A DNA stretch of 64,000 nucleotides, taken from contig NZ_JAHRGM010000093.1 of assembly GCF_019097845.1 (NCBI RefSeq), forward strand, positions 96,998-160,997, given 5' to 3'. The notes beneath the pieces are model-generated. The model saw nothing but the letters and a program-made list of their open reading frames with translations, did no database searches and was not told where the DNA came from. Positions 34,845 to 43,775 of this stretch are shown piece by piece; the first letter of the stretch is position 1; each line of letters opens with the position of its first letter. Position numbers and translations under genes: made by a program. The DNA comes from Sphingobium sp. AS12. Lineage in GTDB: Bacteria; Pseudomonadota; Alphaproteobacteria; Sphingomonadales; Sphingomonadaceae.

Positions 34845-36214
34845 TGATCGTCTCCAATCGCGATGGTCAGCGGCTTGACCGGAGCCTGGGCGCGCAACCG
34901 CCCGACCTGTTCGACCGGAATATCGGCTTCCGCTGCAATCAGCTCGGCCGCTGCCAGCCCGCAATAGCGCCCCTGGCACCGCCCCATGCCGACCCGGCTG
35001 AACGCCTTGGCCCGGTTCGCTTCCTGCGCGCCCGTCTCGCGCATCACAGCCCGCAAGTCGCCCGCCGTCACCCCCTCGCATCGGCACAGCAGTGCGTCGT
35101 CCGGCAATTGCGATGCTTGTTCCGAAGGCCAGGGAAATGCCTTGGCCAGACCGCGCGCAAATTTCGCATAAGTGCCGACATCGCCGCGCAACGACGCCAT
35201 CTCGCCCTTGTCCACCGGCAGGCCCAGATCGGCCAGTGCCGCCAGCGCGCCCAGTCGCCCGCTCGCCTCCGCCGACCGCGCGCCCAATATCTTCGCGCCA
35301 TCGCCCGCCAGATAGATGCCCGCCACGCTCGACCGCCCGTCGCCGTCCCGCTCCGGCAGCCATTGCCGCGTCACAGGATCGAAAACGAAGGCGCAGCGCG
35401 CCAGATCGGCCAGTTGGGTTTCCGGCCGCAAATGATGCCCCATCGCCACCGCGTCGCAGGCGACCTGCTGCTCGACTCCCGCCCCGGTGCGAAACCGGAT
35501 GCCGCTCACGCCTTCGGCTGCATTACCGTTTATTTCCATAGGCTTGATGCCATTATACACCGCCACGCCCGCGCGCTTCAGCTTCATCGTCAGCGCCACG
35601 CCATTCCACAGCACGGACGGCACCGCCAGCAGATCGGGCAGCGCCTTGATCCGCGCGCTATAGGGCGCTGTATCCAGCACCGCGACGACGTGGGCGCCCG
35701 CCTCGACATATTGGCTGGCGACCAGATAAAGCAGCGGTCCCGATCCCATGAACACGACCTTGTGCCCGATCGACACGGCCTGGCTTTTCAAAGCCACCTG
35801 CGCCCCGCCCAGACTGTAGCTGCCTGCAAACTGCCAGCCCTTGACCGGCATCAGCCGATCGGTCGCCCCGGTGCAGAGCAATAGCGCATCATAGGGCAGC
35901 GCGTCCTGATATGTCTGGCTCGCTGTCCAGACTTGCCCGCCCGCAATATTCCACACCAATGTTTCGGGCCGATAATCGATCTTGCCTTTCAGCCCGTCGA
36001 ACGTCTCGTGCAGCGCCTGCGCCCGCCCGGCCTCGCTGCCGTAGAGCTTGGCATAGGGCCGGGTGAAGTTGTCGGGCTGGCGGCGATAAATCTGCCCGCC
36101 ATCGCGCCGCCCTTCGTCCAGAACGATCGGACGAATCCCCGCCTGCACGCAGGCTTCCGCCGCGCGTGTCCCCGCTGGCCCGGCCCCGACGATAATTATG
36201 CGTGGTTCGACCAT
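34841..36214 (-). CDS. FAD/NAD(P)-binding oxidoreductase with [2Fe-2S] domain, alpha-like subunit
   Basis: 457 residues. Two dinucleotide-binding motifs: IIIVGAGPAGTRAAEACVQ at residue 5 and VVFMGSGPLLYLVASQYVE near 170. The C-terminal BFD-like segment has cysteines LLCRCEGVT and GMGRCQGRYCG spaced for a [2Fe-2S] cluster. This is the HcnB/OoxA/D-hydroxyproline dehydrogenase alpha type, which passes electrons within a heterotrimer. It overlaps the small ferredoxin-like gene upstream by 19 nt and the catalytic subunit downstream by 4 nt, so all three are cotranslated. Confidence 0.88.
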   Translation of the reverse strand: MVEPRIIIVGAGPAGTRAAEACVQAGIRPIVLDEGRRDGGQIYRRQPDNFTRPYAKLYGSEAGRAQALHETFDGLKGKIDYRPETLVWNIAGGQVWTASQTYQDALPYDALLLCTGATDRLMPVKGWQFAGSYSLGGAQVALKSQAVSIGHKVVFMGSGPLLYLVASQYVEAGAHVVAVLDTAPYSARIKALPDLLAVPSVLWNGVALTMKLKRAGVAVYNGIKPMEINGNAAEGVSGIRFRTGAGVEQQVACDAVAMGHHLRPETQLADLARCAFVFDPVTRQWLPERDGDGRSSVAGIYLAGDGAKILGARSAEASGRLGALAALADLGLPVDKGEMASLRGDVGTYAKFARGLAKAFPWPSEQASQLPDDALLCRCEGVTAGDLRAVMRETGAQEANRAKAFSRVGMGRCQGRYCGLAAAELIAAEADIPVEQVGRLRAQAPVKPLTIAIGDDQ

Positions 36215-36501
36215 GACGCCCCCGGCTGGCTGGTGACTATTTGCTGGCCCGATGCCGCCAGCGTCGAACAGGCGCGCAGCCGATCACCGCTTTCCGTCCA
36301 CACCCAGCAGTCCTGACACGCCCCCATCAGGCAGAAACCGGCCCGCTTTTCCGGCCCGAACTCGGACTGGCGCAACATGCTGCCGCTGCTCAACAGGGCA
36401 ACCATCAGCGTGTCGCCCTCCAGCGCGTCGACGGGTTTGCCATCGACATGCACGGTAATGATGGGGCGGTCGGTTTCGCCCAGACGAACGAAGCGGCTCA
36501 T
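36196..36501 (-). CDS. Small [2Fe-2S] subunit of the heterotrimeric dehydrogenase
   Basis: 101 residues. A ferredoxin-like fold with cysteines in GFCLMGACQDCWVW and a later RACST, the four-cysteine pattern of HcnA/gamma subunits of opine and D-hydroxyproline dehydrogenases. It begins inside the stop region of the ABC ATPase gene (4-nt overlap) and ends inside the alpha-like gene. Gene order small - NAD/FAD - FAD is the same as hcnABC. The [2Fe-2S] cluster links electron flow between the flavins. Confidence 0.88.
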   Translation of the reverse strand: MSRFVRLGETDRPIITVHVDGKPVDALEGDTLMVALLSSGSMLRQSEFGPEKRAGFCLMGACQDCWVWTESGDRLRACSTLAASGQQIVTSQPGASWSNHA

Positions 36502-38306
36502 GAGGGGATCAAACTTTCATCTCCATGATGGCACAATATCTGGCTGCCCTTGGCCAGTGGGCGGCGGGGCGGGGGCGTGGTGTTACAGAGGCCATCCACC
36601 CGCGCGGCGCAGCGCGGCAGGAAACGGCAGAGGTCAGGATGATCGCCCGTCCCCCCGATCGGCGGCGGCGCGGCCCCGGCATGGCTTTCCTCCAGCCAGC
36701 CCGCGCGCATTTCCGGCACCGATCCGATCAGCAGGTCGGTATAGGGATGGAAGGGCGCAACCCCGAATGCGGCGCGCGGTCCCGTCTCCACCATCGTGCC
36801 CGAATAGAGGACGAGGATATCGTCGCAAATCGCCCGCACCGTCGAAATATCATGGCTGATGAACATCGTCGCGATGCCCAGCTCCCGGCGCAATTCCGCC
36901 ATCAGCTCCAATATCGCCGCGCCCACTACCGTATCGAGCGCCGACGTCACCTCATCGCACAGGATCAGCTGCGGATCGGCCGCCAGCGCCCGCGCCAGAT
37001 TGATCCGCTGCTTCTGCCCGCCCGACAAACCGCCGATCGGCCGGTCGATCAGCGTGGCGGGCAGGCGGATGAGGTCCAGCAGTTCCAGCACCCGCATCCG
37101 CGCGGCATTGCCTTTCAGGTCATGGTAGAAGGCCAGCGGCCGCGCCAATATCCGCCCGACGCTATGCGCGGGATTAAGCGCCGTGTCGGCATTCTGGAAC
37201 ACCAGTTGCACCCGGCGGAACTGATCCCGACTGCGTCCCTGCAATCCCGGCGGCAACACCTCGCCATCCAGCAGCACCTGACCGCTGGCTGGCGGTAGCA
37301 GCCCGGCGATAACCCGCGCGATGGTCGACTTGCCCGACCCGCTTTCGCCGATCACGCCCAAAGTCGCACCGCGCTCGATCGTCAGATTGATGTCGCGCAG
37401 CACCGGAATGCGCGGGCGACCATCCTTGCCGATCTTGCCATAGCCCGCCGTCAGCCCCCGTATTTCCAGCAGCGGCGCAGCGGGCAGGGCGATTTTTTCG
37501 GGCGCAGGGCGGATCGCGGGATGCGCCGCCGCCATCAGCGTCCTGGTATAATCATCGGCCGGCGCGTGGAGGATCTGCGCTGCTGCTCCTGCCTCGCGGA
37601 TGCGCCCCTGGCTCAGCACGACGATCTGGTCGGCCATCTGCGCGACCACGGCCAGGTCATGCGACACATAGATGGCGGTCGCCCCCCGCTCCAGCACCAC
37701 CGCCTTGAACGCGCGCAGCACCTCGATCTGGGTGGTCACGTCCAGCGCCGTGGTCGGCTCGTCCAATATCACCAGTTCAGGATCGGTGATCAGCGCCATC
37801 GCCGCCATCAGCCGCTGCAACTGCCCACCGGACAATTGATGCGGGTATCGCACGCCGATCGTGTCGGGGAAGGGCAGGGCGAGCGCGCGGAACAGCTCGA
37901 CCGCCTTGGCCTCCGCCTGCGCGCGGGGCATCAGGTCGTGGATCAGCGCGGGTTCGATCACCTGATCCATGATCGTGCGCGACGGGTTGAACGCCGAGGC
38001 TGCCGATTGCGCGATATAGGCGATGCGATTGCCGCGCAGTTGCGCCAGCGCGCTGCGGTCCAGCTTGGTCAGTTCCGCATCGCCCACGCGGATCGACCCG
38101 CCGGAAATCGTCGCGCCGGGCCGGGCATGGCCCAGCAATGTCAGGGCGATCGTCGTCTTGCCCGACCCGCTCTCGCCGATCAGCGCCAGCACTTCGCCGC
38201 GCCGCAACGCGAAGTCGATGTCGCTGACGATCGGGAACATCTCCCCCGCCGCATTGCGCGCGGTGACGGTCAGGCCTTTTACCTCGACGTGAGGAGCCTC
38301 GCTCAT
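36498..38306 (-). CDS. Dipeptide/oligopeptide ABC transporter ATPase, two nucleotide-binding domains fused
   Basis: 602 residues: a DppD-like half followed by a DppF-like half. Each half has Walker A (GESGSGKTT and GESGSGKST), a signature (LSGGQLQRLMAAMAL and LSGGQKQRINLARAL), and Walker B (LVILDEPTTALD and LILCDEVTSALD). The C-terminal FLPRCAARVDGLC-like cysteines are the oligopeptide-binding extension. Fusion means one polypeptide supplies both ATPases. It starts 4 nt inside the upstream permease gene stop and is in the same operon as two permeases and a solute-binding protein. Confidence 0.93.
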   Translation of the reverse strand: MSEAPHVEVKGLTVTARNAAGEMFPIVSDIDFALRRGEVLALIGESGSGKTTIALTLLGHARPGATISGGSIRVGDAELTKLDRSALAQLRGNRIAYIAQSAASAFNPSRTIMDQVIEPALIHDLMPRAQAEAKAVELFRALALPFPDTIGVRYPHQLSGGQLQRLMAAMALITDPELVILDEPTTALDVTTQIEVLRAFKAVVLERGATAIYVSHDLAVVAQMADQIVVLSQGRIREAGAAAQILHAPADDYTRTLMAAAHPAIRPAPEKIALPAAPLLEIRGLTAGYGKIGKDGRPRIPVLRDINLTIERGATLGVIGESGSGKSTIARVIAGLLPPASGQVLLDGEVLPPGLQGRSRDQFRRVQLVFQNADTALNPAHSVGRILARPLAFYHDLKGNAARMRVLELLDLIRLPATLIDRPIGGLSGGQKQRINLARALAADPQLILCDEVTSALDTVVGAAILELMAELRRELGIATMFISHDISTVRAICDDILVLYSGTMVETGPRAAFGVAPFHPYTDLLIGSVPEMRAGWLEESHAGAAPPPIGGTGDHPDLCRFLPRCAARVDGLCNTTPPPRRPLAKGSQILCHHGDESLIPS

Positions 38307-39136
38307 CGGCCTTTCCCCTTGCCCGAAAAGCCGATCGCGTCGATCAACAGGTTAACCCCCACGGTCAGCGTCGCAATCGCGACCGCCGGCGCTAAAATCG
38401 CCAGTGCCCCTTCGCCCAGCCCCGAAATATTCTCGCGCACCAGCGACCCCAGATCGGCGTCGGGCGGCTGCACGCCCAGGCCCAGGAAGGACAGACCGGA
38501 CAGCAACAGCACGATGAACACGAAGCGCAGCCCGAAATCGGCAAGCAGCGGGTGGATCATATTGGGCAATATTTCGGCGATGGCGATGTGGAAGCGTCCT
38601 TCGCCCCGCGCGCGCGCCACCTGCACATAATCCATCTGCGCCAGATTGACTGCCAGCGCCCGCGCGATCCGGTAATTGCCCGGCACATAGGTGAAGGCCG
38701 CGATCAGCAGCAGCAGCCCCAGCGACGACCCGAACGCCGCGACCAGCACCAGCGAGAAAATCTTGGACGGGATCGAAATCAGCATGTCCATGAAGCGCGA
38801 CAGCGGCTCATCAACCTTGGTGCCGCCCACCGCCGCCGTCAGCGCCAATGCAGTGCCGGTGCTGCTGGCCAGCAAAGCCGCCGCCGCCGCCAGCCCGACG
38901 GTATAGCGCGCGCCCGACAGCAACCGGCTCAGCACATCGCGGCCCAGATAATCGCTGCCCAGCCAGTGTTTCGCCGACTGTCCGTCGAACACGTCATAGG
39001 CGACGAACGCGCCAACCGGATAGGGGGCGAACATCGGCCCGAACAAGGCGACAGCCAACCAGAAAATGACGAGCGCCAGGCCGACCTTGCCTGATAGCGG
39101 AAGGGCTTTGGCCCGTTGGAAAGCAGAAGCGATCAT
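38303..39136 (-). CDS. ABC transporter permease, DppC type
   Basis: 277 residues. An N-terminal helix (LALVIFWLAVALFGPM) with the WLGSDYLGRDVLSRLLSGAR sequence is diagnostic of DppC-type permeases. The EAA-type motif YVQVARARGEGRFHIAIAEILPN contacts the ATPase. Six predicted TM helices. The gene starts 4 nt inside the stop of the DppB-type gene and ends 4 nt inside the ATPase gene. The longer open frame to 39559 lies antisense/out of phase with the DppB-type gene and is not real. Confidence 0.92.
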   Translation of the reverse strand: MIASAFQRAKALPLSGKVGLALVIFWLAVALFGPMFAPYPVGAFVAYDVFDGQSAKHWLGSDYLGRDVLSRLLSGARYTVGLAAAAALLASSTGTALALTAAVGGTKVDEPLSRFMDMLISIPSKIFSLVLVAAFGSSLGLLLLIAAFTYVPGNYRIARALAVNLAQMDYVQVARARGEGRFHIAIAEILPNMIHPLLADFGLRFVFIVLLLSGLSFLGLGVQPPDADLGSLVRENISGLGEGALAILAPAVAIATLTVGVNLLIDAIGFSGKGKGR

Positions 39137-40113
39137 TGCGCACGCAACCTGGGGTTGGCCAGGATCGCGGTGACATCCGCGATCAGCATCAGGATCAGAT
39201 AGGCGGCGCAGAAGATCATCGCGCACGCCTGCAACAGCGGCATGTCGCGGCTGGTAACGGCGTTGACCATCAGGCTCGCCAGCCCCGGATAGTTGAAGAT
39301 GGTCTCCACGATCACCGCCCCGCCCAGCAGGTAGGAGAGGCTCAGGGCCATCGCGTTGACGATCGGCGCGATCGCATTGGGCATGATGTGCCGCATCACA
39401 ATCCGCACCGGCGCGACGCCTTTCAGCACCGCCATTTCGACATAGGGCCGGTCCATCTGGTCGATCACCGCCGCGCGCGTCATCCGCGCCATTTGCGCGA
39501 TGACGATGATGCTCAGCGTCAGGATCGGCATCGCAACCCCGCGCAGATATTCGCCCCACGTCATGTCATCCGCCACCAGGGCGATGGAGGGCAGCCAGCG
39601 CAGCTTTACCGAGAAAATCAGCACCGCAACCGTCGCCACCAGAAATTCCGGCACCGCGACCATCGACAGGGTGACGATGTTGAGCGCCCGGTCGATCCGT
39701 CCGCCCCGGTTCATCGCCGACCCAATGCCGATGGCCAGCGCGACCGGCACCGCGACCAATGCGCTCAGCGCGGCCAGCAGCAGGCTGTTGGGCAGTCGTT
39801 CGGCAATCACCTCCGCCACTGGCATGTTGGCGACCATTGACTGGCCCGGATCGCCGCTCACCATGCCCGTCAGCCAGCTGGCGTAACGGATATGGGCGGG
39901 GCGATCGAGGCCCATTTCATGGCGTAGCGCGGCGACCTGTTCGGCCGTGGCGCTCTGCCCCAGCGCTTCCTGCGCCGCATCGCCGGGCAGCAGTTGCGCG
40001 ATCACGAAAATCGTCAGCGATACCAGCAGCAGCGTCAGTAGCGACGACGCGAACCGTTTGCCGATCAATGTCAGCGCGGCGCTCATGCCGCTTGCGGAGG
40101 ATGCGCCCGCCAT
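39133..40113 (-). CDS. ABC transporter permease, DppB type
   Basis: About 326 residues. GKRFASSLLTLLLVSLTIFVIAQLLPGDAA followed by DRPAHIRYASWLTGMVSGDPGQSM is the DppB N-terminal signature. MAVLKGVAPVRIVMRHIMPNA is the EAA-loop. A one-base overlap with the solute-binding protein stop (TGATG) supports the start at 40113, while 40128 would require a longer overlap. It pairs with the DppC-type permease to make the channel. Confidence 0.92.
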   Translation of the reverse strand: MAGASSASGMSAALTLIGKRFASSLLTLLLVSLTIFVIAQLLPGDAAQEALGQSATAEQVAALRHEMGLDRPAHIRYASWLTGMVSGDPGQSMVANMPVAEVIAERLPNSLLLAALSALVAVPVALAIGIGSAMNRGGRIDRALNIVTLSMVAVPEFLVATVAVLIFSVKLRWLPSIALVADDMTWGEYLRGVAMPILTLSIIVIAQMARMTRAAVIDQMDRPYVEMAVLKGVAPVRIVMRHIMPNAIAPIVNAMALSLSYLLGGAVIVETIFNYPGLASLMVNAVTSRDMPLLQACAMIFCAAYLILMLIADVTAILANPRLRAQ

Positions 40114-41648
40114 CAGCCTTCCCACCACACATGTTCGGCAAATTGATAGCCCATCAACCCACCCAGAGACACAGGATATAACCCCTTCAACCGCCGGTCA
40201 TAACCGTCGATCAGGCTGATAAAGACAGGGATGCCGACACCGCAATGGCTGCGCACCAGTCCTTGCATTTCGCCATAAAGCTGCTTGCGTCGCGCCTGAT
40301 CGGCCTCGCCCCGCGCCTCCAGCAACAGCCGGTCGAACCGCGGATTGTTCCACCCGCTCTCGTTCCAGGCTGCGTCCGATTTGTAGAACAGGCTGAACAG
40401 CAGGTCGGCGGTCGGGCGCGGGTTGGTATTGCCGAAGCCCAGCGGATGCTTCATCCAGTGGGTCGACCAGTAACCATCGCCCGGCACCCGGTTGACCGCC
40501 AGCTTCAACCCCACGCGCGACCCATATTCCTGCAGTATCGACGCCATGTCGACCGATCCGTCCGCCGCTGGCGACGCATAGACCGGCAGCCGCACACCCG
40601 ACAGGCCCGCCCGCTGCAAATGCCAGCGCGCCTTGTCCAGATCGAGTGTGGTCTGCGGCAGATCGGCGCGATAATAGGGGTGGAAGGGCGGGATCGGATG
40701 ATCGTTGGCGATGGTCGCATAGCCGCGATAGAGCGCCCGCTTGATCAATGGCCGGTCGAGCAGATATTTCATCGCCGCGACAAAATGCGGGTTACCGGTC
40801 GGCAATTGCCGCTGCTGCATGATCAGGTTGGTGTACAGGCCCGACTGGGTTTCCAGCAGGCCATGGCCACGCGACGCCATGACCCGCTTGGTCGAACGTG
40901 GATTGACCGCAATCACCAGATGCACGTCGCCCGACAACAGCGCATTGACCCGGCTGACCTCATCGGGAATGCCGATCAGTTCAATCTCTTCCAGATAGGG
41001 CTTGCCCGGTTTCCAGAAATTGGGATTGCGCCGTCCCAGCGTCCGCACGCCGGGCCGGAACTGCGCGCACATATAGGGACCAGTCCCGTTGGCAGTGCGA
41101 AAATCGCGTGTTCCCGCGCGCAGGATCAGGAAATGGGATTGCGCCAAAATGGTCGGCAAATCCGCATTGGGTCCGGTCAGGCGGATCGTCAACTCATGCC
41201 GCCCCGTCGCCTTCACCAGCGCGAACTGCTCGGCAATCTGCGCCATCTTCGACCCGGTGGCCGCATCCTTGTGCCGCAGCAGCGACCAGACGACATCGGC
41301 GGCGGTCAGCTCCGCGCCATTGTGGAATGTCACGCCCTTGCGCAACCGCACATGCCAGTTGATCTGGTCCGCGCTTTCCATCCGCTCGGCCAGCGCGGGG
41401 CGGGGGACAAGGTTGCGATCGAGCTGGGTCAGGCCGCTATAGAACATATAATGGCGCACATAGTCGGTCGACAGCGCGCCCTTCGCCGGGTCCAGCGTGT
41501 CGGCGGTCGAGCTGGACAGGCTGGCGACGCGGATGCGCCCGCCCACGCGCGGCCTGGATGCCGCCAGCGCGCCATCGGGCAGCAGCAGCCCGGCGCCAAG
41601 GCCAAGCCCCGCACCGATCAAGTCCCGGCGGGAAAAGGGCGAAAGCAT
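40113..41648 (-). CDS. ABC transporter substrate-binding protein, family 5, Tat-exported
   Basis: About 511 residues. The Tat signal FSRRDLIGAGLGLGAGLLLP, cleavage after ALAA, leads to a family 5 solute-binding protein (DTLDPAKGALSTDYVRHYMF, LRKGVTFHNGAELTAADVVWS). Such proteins bind peptides, opines, or nickel-chelates. The start MLSPFSRRD is chosen for a normal Tat n-region and lies 5 bp after the upstream stop; 41675 is an alternative. Tat export is unusual for this family, in which most use Sec, and might reflect folding before export. Part of the operon with DppBC/DF-type genes. Confidence 0.9.
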   Translation of the reverse strand: MLSPFSRRDLIGAGLGLGAGLLLPDGALAASRPRVGGRIRVASLSSSTADTLDPAKGALSTDYVRHYMFYSGLTQLDRNLVPRPALAERMESADQINWHVRLRKGVTFHNGAELTAADVVWSLLRHKDAATGSKMAQIAEQFALVKATGRHELTIRLTGPNADLPTILAQSHFLILRAGTRDFRTANGTGPYMCAQFRPGVRTLGRRNPNFWKPGKPYLEEIELIGIPDEVSRVNALLSGDVHLVIAVNPRSTKRVMASRGHGLLETQSGLYTNLIMQQRQLPTGNPHFVAAMKYLLDRPLIKRALYRGYATIANDHPIPPFHPYYRADLPQTTLDLDKARWHLQRAGLSGVRLPVYASPAADGSVDMASILQEYGSRVGLKLAVNRVPGDGYWSTHWMKHPLGFGNTNPRPTADLLFSLFYKSDAAWNESGWNNPRFDRLLLEARGEADQARRKQLYGEMQGLVRSHCGVGIPVFISLIDGYDRRLKGLYPVSLGGLMGYQFAEHVWWEG

Positions 41649-41653
41649 GTCGC

Positions 41654-42940
41654 TCAATGGATTACATCCTGCCATTTATACCATAGCCCCACCAGCGGCA
41701 GGAACCATGGTTTGCCAAAATGCCCCGGCACGCTCGGCCAGTCCAGATTGGCCCAGGGATTGGCCTCCGGCTCGCCGCTCATCACGCGCGCCATCTGCTG
41801 TCCCATATGCGTCGCCATCTGCACGCCATGGCCGCTATAGCCCATCGAATAATAGAGGCCGTCGGTCTCGCCCGCGCGCGGCAGCCGGTCGGCGGTCAGG
41901 TCGACCATCCCGCCCCAGACATGATCGACGCCCACGCCCTTCAACGCCGGGAAAATCTCGCCCAGCACGTCCTCAAGGATGCGTCCGCTCTTCATGTCGG
42001 ACCGGGGATCGCTGATCGCAAAGCGCGCGCGTCCGCCGAAGATCAGGCGGTTGTCGGGGGTCAGCCGGAAATAATTGCCGATATTCTTGCTGGTTACATA
42101 ATTGCGCCGTCCCGGCAGCAGTCGCTCGATCAGCGCGTCGTCCAGCCGCTCGGTCGCGATCACGAAACTGCCGACCGACACGATCCGGCGGCGGAAAAAG
42201 CCGAATGGCGCAGCGGCAGGCGCCCCGCCGGTCGCAACCAGCACCTGCTTCGCGGCGACGGACCCGCGCGCCGATGTAACCCGCCATCCGCTGGCCAGCC
42301 GATCCAGTCCTATGACCTCGGCCCCTTCAAAAATCCGCGCACCGGCCCGCCCCGCCGCTTCCGCCAGCCCGACGCCGAAGCGGGCGGGATGGATCTGCGC
42401 ACTCGTCGTCTGGATCAGCGCGCCATGAAAGGCGTCGGACCCCACTTCGTCGCGGATGCGCTCCGGCGGCACCAGCCGGACATTTTCGTCCACTTCCGCC
42501 GCCAGCAGGTCATGCGCCCGCGCCAGCTTGTCATAATGTTGGGGCTTGGCTGCCAGCTTCACCCGGCCGCAGCGGGTGAAATTGCAATCAATGCCTTCCT
42601 CGCGCGCCAGCCGCTCGACCGTATCGACCGCGTCGCAATGCGCCCGATACCAGGCCTTCGCCACATCCTTGCCGAACTTGGCCGACAGCGCGCCATAATC
42701 ATGCGCGGTGCCATTATTGCACTGGCCGCCATTGCGCCCCGACGCCTCACCCACGACCTGCCCGGCCTCCAGCAGCACGACGCTCGCGCCGCGCCGCGCC
42801 AGCGCCAGCGCCGCCGACAGGCCGGTAAAGCCGCCGCCGATAATGGCGACATCGGCCGATCCGTCGACCCCGCCCTCCGCCCCGCCGGCAAAGGCCGGGG
42901 CGCTGGCGAGCCAGTAGGAGAGGGGGGAGGCGGCGCTCAT
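41654..42940 (-). CDS. FAD-dependent oxidoreductase, PuuB/DadA type
   Basis: 428 residues. FAD-binding VAIIGGGFTGLSAALALARRGASV and EASGRNGGQCNNG, typical of gamma-glutamylputrescine oxidase (PuuB) and relatives. Later motifs include VWGGMVDLTADRLPRAG and YYSMGYSGHGVQMATHMG. It removes electrons from an amine or imine, giving an aldehyde or keto acid. It lies 7 bp after the HAD hydrolase gene and 5 bp before the solute-binding protein, the second gene of the operon. The start at 42940 is the first plausible ATG; the rest of the frame upstream is antisense to the HAD gene. Confidence 0.88.
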   Translation of the reverse strand: MSAASPLSYWLASAPAFAGGAEGGVDGSADVAIIGGGFTGLSAALALARRGASVVLLEAGQVVGEASGRNGGQCNNGTAHDYGALSAKFGKDVAKAWYRAHCDAVDTVERLAREEGIDCNFTRCGRVKLAAKPQHYDKLARAHDLLAAEVDENVRLVPPERIRDEVGSDAFHGALIQTTSAQIHPARFGVGLAEAAGRAGARIFEGAEVIGLDRLASGWRVTSARGSVAAKQVLVATGGAPAAAPFGFFRRRIVSVGSFVIATERLDDALIERLLPGRRNYVTSKNIGNYFRLTPDNRLIFGGRARFAISDPRSDMKSGRILEDVLGEIFPALKGVGVDHVWGGMVDLTADRLPRAGETDGLYYSMGYSGHGVQMATHMGQQMARVMSGEPEANPWANLDWPSVPGHFGKPWFLPLVGLWYKWQDVIH

Positions 42941-42947
42941 CGGATGA

Positions 42948-43616
42948 TCAGAGACCCACGACCGCCGGCAGGCAACCGATATGCGGGATTTCCACGTCGC
43001 GATAGAAGGGGTTGGACGGCTCATGCCCCCGGCCCACAAATACGCGGCAGCCAAAATGCAGGTCGGTCGCCGTGTTCTGGTCATAACGGAAGCTGGACGA
43101 TACGTGCATCATATCCTCCGGGTTCGCGCCCAGCTGATCGAACATATATTCAAACGCCTGCATCCGCGGCTTGTAGGCCTGCGCCATCTGCGCGGTATAG
43201 ACTGCGTGGAAGGGCGCGCCGAGCATCCCCACATTATGGTGGATCTGGTCGTTCATTGCGTTGGAGAGGATGACGAGCGGGATCTTGTCGCCAATCTGGC
43301 TGAGGCCACCGGCTACATCGTCATGCGGACCCCAGGTCGGCACGGCGGCGTAAACGGCGTCAGCGTCTGCCTCATTATAAGCGACGCCCCATTTCTGGCA
43401 CGTCCGGCGCAGCGAGTTGCGGATGATTTCCTGATAGGGTTCCCAGGCGCCCATCACCTGGTCGAAACGATAAGCACCCCAATCCTTGCAAAAGGCGGGC
43501 AGTTTGTCCGCGTCGATGCGATCGGCCATGAAGGCGGTCGCCATCTCGGTCATGCGGAAACGGGTGAGCGTGCCATAGCAGTCGAAACTGATATATTTGG
43601 GCCGGAAATTGGGCAT
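42948..43616 (-). CDS. Haloacid dehalogenase-like hydrolase, type II family
   Basis: 222 residues. FDCYGTLTRF contains the nucleophile Asp10; the second motif is VILSNA and the Lys is in AQAYKPRMQAFEYMF, followed by HVSSSFRYDQNTA. The layout is of L-2-haloacid dehalogenase type II, but many members dephosphorylate small acids. It is the first gene of the operon. The gene is separated from the upstream dehydrogenase gene by 159 bp, so the operon promoter lies in 43617-43775. Confidence 0.87.
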   Translation of the reverse strand: MPNFRPKYISFDCYGTLTRFRMTEMATAFMADRIDADKLPAFCKDWGAYRFDQVMGAWEPYQEIIRNSLRRTCQKWGVAYNEADADAVYAAVPTWGPHDDVAGGLSQIGDKIPLVILSNAMNDQIHHNVGMLGAPFHAVYTAQMAQAYKPRMQAFEYMFDQLGANPEDMMHVSSSFRYDQNTATDLHFGCRVFVGRGHEPSNPFYRDVEIPHIGCLPAVVGL

Positions 43617-43775
43617 CGGCGGATCGTCCTTTGCGGGTTCTTAAAGCTGGGCCTCGCGGCCATGTGACTGGCACATTACGACATGGGCGCGCCGGAACAT
43701 GAAGCCCATTTCTTTGATGGCGGGCGCATATATGGGGCTTTTATCGCTGCCCATTCGGCATAGATTGCCGCGCCC
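43617..43775. promoter_or_regulatory. Promoter region of the HAD-oxidoreductase-ABC operon
   Basis: 159 bp between the hydroxyacid dehydrogenase gene (ends 43776) and the HAD start (43616), both on the minus strand. It must contain the promoter of the nine-gene operon, which otherwise has no gap larger than a few bases. I found no convincing hexamers or palindromes. Confidence 0.4.

Noticed and set aside
34844..35884. 346-codon plus-strand open frame opposite to the alpha-like subunit gene
   Set aside because: Arg/His/Gln-rich shadow with no motifs; the minus strand has dinucleotide and iron-sulfur motifs.
33708..36501. hcnABC (hydrogen cyanide synthase)
   Set aside because: Gene order and sizes agree, but opine and D-hydroxyproline dehydrogenases share them, and the operon includes a dedicated importer; sequence alone does not support cyanide production.
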